Source: Eubacterium sp. CAG:248 (GTDB lineage Bacteria; Bacillota; Clostridia; Lachnospirales; Lachnospiraceae). From it: DNA of 17,829 bases. The notes beneath the pieces are model-generated. The model did not search any database, was not told the origin of the DNA, and saw nothing but the letters and a program-made list of their open reading frames with translations. The position numbers and the translations under genes were made by a program. Each line of letters opens with the position of its first letter. Position 1 is the stretch's first letter. Shown here in pieces: positions 13,671-17,829 of this stretch. The stretch lies in contig FR886232.1 in NCBI GenBank assembly GCA_000436475.1, positions 25,409-43,237 of the forward strand. Reading direction: 5' to 3'.

Positions 13671-15020
13671 ATGAATCAAAGATTAAATGAAATTCTTAAA
13701 GCTCATATTAAAGAGTTTGAGGAAGTAAGTGATGCAATCTGGGAGCATCCTGAAACGAGATATCAGGAATTCCAGTCCTCCAGGATACAGATAGAGTTTC
13801 TTAAGGAAAGAGGCTTTAGGTTAACTGAGGAAATAGCTGGAATTAAGACAGCGTTTGTTGCAGAAGCAGGAGAAGGAAAGCCGGTTATTGCATTCTTAGG
13901 AGAATTCGATGCACTTCCTGGACTAAGCCAGTATGCAGACTGCCCATATGAGAATGCCATAGAAGATGGCAAAGCAGGACATGGATGTGGACATAATCTC
14001 TTAGGCACAGGCGCTATGGAGGCTGCCTGTGTTATAAAGCAATATATTGAAGAGAACAATATAAAGGCCACTGTACGTTATTATGGCTGTCCTGCTGAGG
14101 AGAGTGGTGCAGGAAAAGCATTTATGGTAAGAGAAGGCTGTTTTGATGATGTTGATTTTGCTTATGCATGGCATCCAATGTTTGAAACAGGAATTATGAA
14201 TAAAACACTTGCTAATGTCAGGGTGATATATGACTTTACAGGAAAAAGTTCACACGCAGCAGCTTGTCCTGAGGATGGAAGGAGTGCTCTTGATGCCTGC
14301 GAGCTTATGAATGTGGGAGTTAATTATTTAAGAGAGCATGTTAAAACGGACAGCCGGATGCATTATGCATATCTTAATGCAGGTGGAAGTGCACCGAATA
14401 TAGTTCCACATAAGGCAACACTTTTATATGCATTACGTGCTCCAAAGGCATCGTATGTTAAGGAGCTTATAGAAAGAGTATCAGACGTGGCAAGAGGTGC
14501 AGCACTTATGACAGGAACGAAGGTCGATATAAGAGTTGTCAGCGCATATGCAGATTTTCTTTCAGTTCCGGCAATGGATATGATTATGGAGGACAGTATA
14601 ATAGATAGTCCTTTAGTAGAATACACAGATGAGGAATATAAATATGCAAGCCAGTTTAATTCTAAGGAATATGATTTAAAAGATAATATAGATGCTTCAT
14701 ATGAAAAAGGAAAGAAAAGTATTCCAATAGGAAGTACTGATGTTGCAGATGTAAGCTGGATAGCTCCTATGGGTTCCATAACAGTAACAACTATGGCAAA
14801 GGACAGCACTATGCATGGCTGGTCAGTAGTTGCACAGGGAAAAAGCAGCATAGCACATAAGGGTATGCACAGAGCAGCAGGTATCCTTGCACAGGCAGCA
14901 TTAAGAGTAATAGAATCTCCTGAATTGCAGAAGAAGATAAAAGAAGACTTTAATAAGTCAAAGGCTGGTGAAGAATATGGCTCGTTACTTCCAGCTAACG
15001 TAAAGCCAGGAGATTTTTAA
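13671..15020 (+). CDS. M20 family amidohydrolase, AbgB-like
   Basis: A 449-residue cytosolic metallo-amidohydrolase of the M20D group, closest in motif pattern to AbgB, the subunit of p-aminobenzoyl-glutamate hydrolase. Two-metal site residues are visible: GHGCGHNLLGTG (H104 and C106-G-H108), YGCPAEESG (E143, E144), AYAWHPM (H168) and a late histidine in AHKGMHRAAG. GEFDALPGLSQYAD is the characteristic AbgB-type segment, and the middle part (about 185-300, starting GKSSHAAACPEDGRSALDA) is the lid/dimerisation domain. GAGG precedes ATG 13671 by about 7 bases. It stands alone: no AbgA partner or AbgT transporter adjoins it, so an aminoacyl-amide or folate-fragment substrate is only inferred. 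The 52-bp palindrome at 15053-15104 is its likely terminator. Confidence 0.88.
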   Translation: MNQRLNEILKAHIKEFEEVSDAIWEHPETRYQEFQSSRIQIEFLKERGFRLTEEIAGIKTAFVAEAGEGKPVIAFLGEFDALPGLSQYADCPYENAIEDGKAGHGCGHNLLGTGAMEAACVIKQYIEENNIKATVRYYGCPAEESGAGKAFMVREGCFDDVDFAYAWHPMFETGIMNKTLANVRVIYDFTGKSSHAAACPEDGRSALDACELMNVGVNYLREHVKTDSRMHYAYLNAGGSAPNIVPHKATLLYALRAPKASYVKELIERVSDVARGAALMTGTKVDIRVVSAYADFLSVPAMDMIMEDSIIDSPLVEYTDEEYKYASQFNSKEYDLKDNIDASYEKGKKSIPIGSTDVADVSWIAPMGSITVTTMAKDSTMHGWSVVAQGKSSIAHKGMHRAAGILAQAALRVIESPELQKKIKEDFNKSKAGEEYGSLLPANVKPGDF

Positions 15021-15047
15021 TAAGATTTTTAATTAGACAACAAGCTC

Positions 15048-15076
15048 TTGACAAAACTGTACATGTACTGTATATA
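15048..15076 (+). promoter_or_regulatory. Promoter of the ABC/GntR operon
   Basis: Perfect TTGACA (15048-15053), 17-bp spacer, TATATA (15071-15076). Except for the first five bases, the promoter lies in the left arm of the palindrome at 15053-15104. Transcription would start near 15083, inside the right arm, so the operon's own RNA cannot form the long hairpin. Confidence 0.75.
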
Positions 15077-15104
15077 TTAATATATACAGTACATGTACAG
15101 TTTT
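15053..15104. promoter_or_regulatory. Perfect 52-bp palindrome: probable GntR operator and terminator
   Basis: All 26 base pairs of the two arms match, with the centre between 15078 and 15079 and no spacer. The sequence holds four copies of one half-site: ACTGTA at 15056-15061 and 15067-15072, and TACAGT at 15085-15090 and 15096-15101, each pair 11 bp apart. It overlaps the promoter at 15048-15076. YtrA-type GntR repressors bind palindromes at their own operon promoters, and one is encoded at 16775-17146. As RNA read from the upstream gene it forms a long hairpin followed by TTTTTCTGTTTT (from 15101), so it also fits a terminator. Confidence 0.85.
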
Positions 15105-15158
15105 TCTGTTTTATAATATGTATTTATAAAAATAAGTTAAAATATGAATGCTGTACTA

Positions 15159-15203
15159 ATCACATGGTGTTATATCACATAAAAGACTATCACATAAAAA
15201 TAA
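15159..15203. repeat. Three ATCACAT repeats with a 15-bp period
   Basis: ATCACAT occurs at 15159-15165, 15174-15180 and 15189-15195, exactly 15 bp apart; the last two copies extend to ATCACATAAAA. They lie in the untranslated leader of the ABC operon, about 50-95 bases before the first start codon. Nothing else is seen in this leader apart from the ribosome site. Confidence 0.7.
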
Positions 15204-15252
15204 TAAAACGGACAATTTTATAAACTACCAAAAAGACAGGGGGGAACGCTAC

Positions 15253-16146
15253 ATGTTAGAAGTCAGTAATCTTAATAAAATAAATCCCGACAGCAATTCA
15301 TACCTTCTTGATAATATGACATTCCACATTCCAAAAGGACATATTTGTGGGTTGATTGGCGAAAACGGAGCAGGCAAAACAACACTTATGCGTACACTTA
15401 TGGGACTTTACAGTTCATCCGGAAGTATAGTGATAGACGGCTGTGATATGCGGCTTAATGAGGCGGCAGCCAAGGAAAGGCTGGGGATAGTATTTGCTGA
15501 TGACGGCTTTTTTGACGGAAATATGAGATTATGGCAGATAGGAAAGTTCTATGGACAGTTATATCATAGCTTCAATATGGAATTGTATCTTAATTATATT
15601 GAAGAATTCGGACTTGATAAAAAACAGAAATATAAGAAGCTTTCCAAGGGAATGAAAACAAGGACACAGTTAGCATTTGCACTATCACATAATGCGAAGA
15701 TGTTTTTATTTGATGAACCGACTGCCGGACTTGATAAGCATTTCAGGGAAAAGTTCCTTAAGATATGTACAAAGCTTGTAGCAGATGGGGAAAAAAGCAT
15801 ACTTATAGCGACACATATAACGGAAGAGCTTGACAGGATTGCTGATTATATTGCGTATATGCAGAAAGGCAGAATGTTGTTTTATACAGAAAGCTATAAA
15901 ATGTGTGAGCGTTTCAGGATTGTTACTGGTGAGGATTATAAGTGTAACCTTATACCGGATGAAGCGGTTGTATATAAGGAAAAGAACACTTACAGCACAA
16001 GTGCCATGGTAGTTAATTCAAAGTGGTACAGAATAGAAGATGGATTGGAAAAACATATACCTGATATCAGGGAGTTTATGTATTATTTTGTAAAAGGAGG
16101 GGAGAAAAATGCCGAAGCTATTGCAGAGAAATATTTTAAGGAATAG
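15253..16146 (+). CDS. ABC transporter ATP-binding protein
   Basis: A 297-residue cytosolic ATPase subunit. Walker A is GENGAGKT (36-43), the signature LSKGM (130-134), Walker B FLFDEP (151-156) and the H-loop histidine H188 in IATHITEE. The Q-loop position reads IVFADDGFF, so the usual glutamine is missing; related bacterial exporters of the YtrB/bacitracin type often have aspartates here. A C-terminal extension of about 85 residues follows the ATPase core. AGGGGGG lies about 8 bases before ATG 15253. The next gene starts within its last 38 bases. With that membrane protein it probably forms an exporter or a stress-response transporter; the substrate is unknown. Regulation is likely through the palindrome at 15053-15104. 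Confidence 0.92.
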   Translation: MLEVSNLNKINPDSNSYLLDNMTFHIPKGHICGLIGENGAGKTTLMRTLMGLYSSSGSIVIDGCDMRLNEAAAKERLGIVFADDGFFDGNMRLWQIGKFYGQLYHSFNMELYLNYIEEFGLDKKQKYKKLSKGMKTRTQLAFALSHNAKMFLFDEPTAGLDKHFREKFLKICTKLVADGEKSILIATHITEELDRIADYIAYMQKGRMLFYTESYKMCERFRIVTGEDYKCNLIPDEAVVYKEKNTYSTSAMVVNSKWYRIEDGLEKHIPDIREFMYYFVKGGEKNAEAIAEKYFKE

Positions 16147-16762
16147 TTATATTTCACTTATTAGTTCGTTAATAGCAGTTGTGGGCTGGTCTTTTTTTAT
16201 GGTCAGTGGTTACGTGTATATATATACATTAAATTTATTTTTGCTTGTAACCTGCAATCCAGAGATTGCCACATCAGGATTAAATGTATTTGTGCTTCCT
16301 GATTATATGTATATTGCACCGTATACAAAAGAGCAGAGAAAAGAACTTATAAGGAAAGCACAGAGGTATAAGTTTTTTGCTGTATATGTATGGTTGATTA
16401 TCATTTTTGTATTACCATTTGGATGTATCGAATATATGAGAGGAAATACATCAGCGCTTATTGTGTGTTTAGGCGAGGTTATATTATCAGCAAGTTTGTT
16501 GTATAGTAATATATTTTCACTATATATAGTTAAAAGAAGTGTGTGCAGTTTCTGGTTAACATTTGGAATAAAATTAGCAATGGTAGTATCGTTTATGATG
16601 GCTGTACAGACAGATAAGACAGCAGGTACAGAGAGCGTTAATGTAATTATTGTCTTATTGATTTTGGTAAGTTCTGTGATTCTTATTCTGGTATGCAGGA
16701 TAAAGTATCAGGATAAAATGTTTAGCAGTATGGCAGATTACGAATATATTAAAAAAATATAA
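16109..16762 (+). CDS. ABC transporter membrane protein (putative permease)
   Basis: A 217-residue integral membrane protein with about five to six hydrophobic segments (roughly 14-48, 89-108, 114-137, 147-165 and 176-194). The stretch DYMYIAPYTKEQRKELIRKA (about 65-84) is a polar loop of the sort seen in ABC-2-like permeases of Firmicute GntR-linked transporters. No catalytic motif is expected. AGGAGGGG (16095-16102) lies 6 bases before ATG 16109, inside the 3' end of the ATPase gene, so the two are translationally coupled and probably form one transporter. The name rests on context and topology more than on sequence signatures. Confidence 0.75.
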   Translation: MPKLLQRNILRNSYISLISSLIAVVGWSFFMVSGYVYIYTLNLFLLVTCNPEIATSGLNVFVLPDYMYIAPYTKEQRKELIRKAQRYKFFAVYVWLIIIFVLPFGCIEYMRGNTSALIVCLGEVILSASLLYSNIFSLYIVKRSVCSFWLTFGIKLAMVVSFMMAVQTDKTAGTESVNVIIVLLILVSSVILILVCRIKYQDKMFSSMADYEYIKKI

Positions 16763-16774
16763 TAGGGGTTATGT

Positions 16775-17146
16775 ATGAAAATAGTTATTTCAAATACAGT
16801 AAATATGCCAATATATGAACAGATTGTCAATCAGATAAGGGATGCGGTGATAAATGGTGAGCTTAAGGCGGGGGAAGGCATGCCGTCCATAAGAGTTCTT
16901 GCAAAAGAGCTTACTGTAAGTGTGATCACAACAAAGCGTGCCTATGAGGAACTGGAAAAGGAAGGCGTTATTGAGTCTGTTCCCGGAAGAGGATTTTATG
17001 TATGCGAGCAGAAAAATGACCATTTAAGAGAAAAACAGATGATGAATATAGAAAACCGTATGTCAGATATTTTAAAGGAATGTTTCAATGCGGGCATGAC
17101 CTTGGATGATGTGATTGATATGGTTCGTGTGCTGGGGGAAAAGTAA
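16775..17146 (+). CDS. GntR family regulator, YtrA-like
   Basis: A 123-residue transcription factor. Residues about 8-75 form the GntR winged helix (PIYEQIVNQIRDAVINGELK, GEGMPSIRVLAKELTVS, then TKRAYEELEKEGVIESVPGR and GFYV). Only about 45 residues follow, a short helical dimerisation tail typical of the YtrA subfamily and too small for a ligand-binding domain such as FadR or UTRA. YtrA-type proteins repress the ABC operon that encodes them. Here the gene is third in the operon instead of first. AGGGG lies before ATG 16775, and its stop overlaps the next start by one base (TAATG). The palindrome with four ACTGTA half-sites at 15053-15104 is the likely binding site; the signal that releases it is unknown. 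Confidence 0.92.
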   Translation: MKIVISNTVNMPIYEQIVNQIRDAVINGELKAGEGMPSIRVLAKELTVSVITTKRAYEELEKEGVIESVPGRGFYVCEQKNDHLREKQMMNIENRMSDILKECFNAGMTLDDVIDMVRVLGEK

Positions 17147-17793
17147 TGGAAGAAAATATAATAAGAATTGAAAATGCTGCGTTAAAGTTAGGAAAGTTTT
17201 CTATAAAACCGGCAATTATAAATATTCCTAAAGGCTATATCGTGGGCATACAGGGAGATAACGGAGCCGGAAAATCAACAATGCTTCGTATGCTTCTTGG
17301 AATGTATGATAAAATGCAGGGGAATATTTACATAGATGGCATTGATGTGGTAAAGAACAGAACACAGATAAAAAATATAACAGGCGTTGTTTCTCAGGAG
17401 AGAACATTTTTTATGGAAGAGGATGCATATGAAAATGAAAGGTTGTATGCACCATTTTATAAAAACTGGAACAGCGATGAATATCGTAAAATACTTAAAA
17501 ATCTGAATATTAATTCAGGCAGCAGCTTAGGAAAGCTGTCAACAGGAGAAATGCTTAAGTATCAGCTTGCTTTTGCAGCAGCATACAGACCGCAGGTGTT
17601 ATTACTGGATGAGCCTACTGCCAATCTTGATCCTGTATTCAGGGATGATTTTCTAAAGATATTGCAGGAATTCGTAGCTGAATATGATATGACTATTCTT
17701 ATGGCGACACATCTTGATGAAGACATTACCAAGATAGCTGATTATATTATGGATGTGGAAGATGGGAGATATTCACTTAGGGAATGTATATGA
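17146..17793 (+). CDS. Second ABC transporter ATP-binding protein
   Basis: A 215-residue cytosolic ATPase with a complete core: Walker A GDNGAGKS (37-44), Q-loop glutamine in VVSQERTFF (Q84), signature LSTGE (131-135), Walker B VLLLDEPTANLD (D155, E156) and H-loop MATHLDE (H189). It ends shortly after the H-loop, without the C-terminal extension of the first ATPase, so the two are not recent duplicates. It begins on the last base of the GntR gene. No permease follows before the window ends; a partner membrane gene just beyond is expected, making this a two-transporter or heterodimeric cassette like ytr operons. The substrate is unknown, with antibiotic or envelope-stress peptides a reasonable guess from the family. 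Confidence 0.92.
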   Translation: MEENIIRIENAALKLGKFSIKPAIINIPKGYIVGIQGDNGAGKSTMLRMLLGMYDKMQGNIYIDGIDVVKNRTQIKNITGVVSQERTFFMEEDAYENERLYAPFYKNWNSDEYRKILKNLNINSGSSLGKLSTGEMLKYQLAFAAAYRPQVLLLDEPTANLDPVFRDDFLKILQEFVAEYDMTILMATHLDEDITKIADYIMDVEDGRYSLRECI

Positions 17794-17805
17794 TACTAGG
17801 GTGCT

Positions 17806-17822
17806 ATGTGCCAGTGGCACAT
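17806..17822. repeat. GC-containing hairpin at the window edge
   Basis: ATGTGCC (17806-17812) pairs with GGCACAT (17816-17822) around a 3-base loop, with GCTA/TAGC outside it. It comes 12 bases after the stop of the second ATPase. It could be a terminator stem, a repeat element or a leader for the next gene; the window ends too soon to tell. Confidence 0.4.
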
Positions 17823-17829
17823 GTTTAGC

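Noticed and set aside
15053..15104. Long palindrome as a mobile element end or recombination site
   Set aside because: No transposase or integrase gene, no target duplication and no partner copy are visible; overlap with a consensus promoter explains it better.
15159..15203. CRISPR-like array
   Set aside because: The repeats are only 7 bases with 8-base gaps and three copies; far too short for a CRISPR array, and no cas gene is present.

Overview
The window reads as chromosomal DNA from a low-GC anaerobic Firmicute, most likely a Lachnospiraceae-type Clostridium relative. This rests on base composition, A-rich leaders with AGGAGG-type ribosome sites, a class 1B PyrK/PyrD dihydroorotate dehydrogenase, a czcD-type (NiCo) riboswitch and a YtrA-like GntR/ABC cassette. 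It is an inference from gene content; no rRNA or tRNA is present to confirm it.

Layout. Positions 1-78 hold the tail of a membrane protein. A small YcxB-like membrane protein lies on the minus strand (187-663), divergent from a GAF/PAS-GGDEF-EAL cyclic-di-GMP protein that probably starts at a TTG (916-3069). That gene overlaps a dihydroorotase gene by 26 bp and so leads a pyrimidine cluster: pyrC (3044-4363), pyrF (4433-5356), a terminator, a second dihydroorotase (5612-6913), pyrK (6998-7837) and pyrD (7837-8775). Together these cover dihydroorotase, dihydroorotate dehydrogenase and OMP decarboxylase; pyrB, pyrE and carAB are not in the window.

From 8776 to 10899 are two single-gene units: an O-acetylhomoserine sulfhydrylase under a promoter with a palindrome over its -35 box, and a YhcH/YiaL-type sugar protein. 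A two-way terminator (10943-10987) separates the latter from a convergent HTH-Fic protein (10989-11882, minus), whose promoter sits inside a nested 59-bp dyad. The 590-bp gap up to 12490 also holds a promoter, a czcD/NiCo-like riboswitch with its terminator and an ATATTT repeat tract. These lead into a cation diffusion facilitator (12491-13438). An AbgB-like M20 amidohydrolase follows (13671-15020).

The right end (15048-17793) is an ABC transport cassette: ATPase, membrane protein, YtrA-like GntR regulator, second ATPase. Its promoter is embedded in a perfect 52-bp palindrome carrying four ACTGTA half-sites, the obvious candidate operator for the GntR protein. The cassette probably continues past the window.

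Most genes belong to known families. The least ordinary parts are regulatory: the Fic dyad, the 52-bp palindrome, the enlarged riboswitch, and the linkage of a cyclic-di-GMP enzyme to pyrimidine synthesis.
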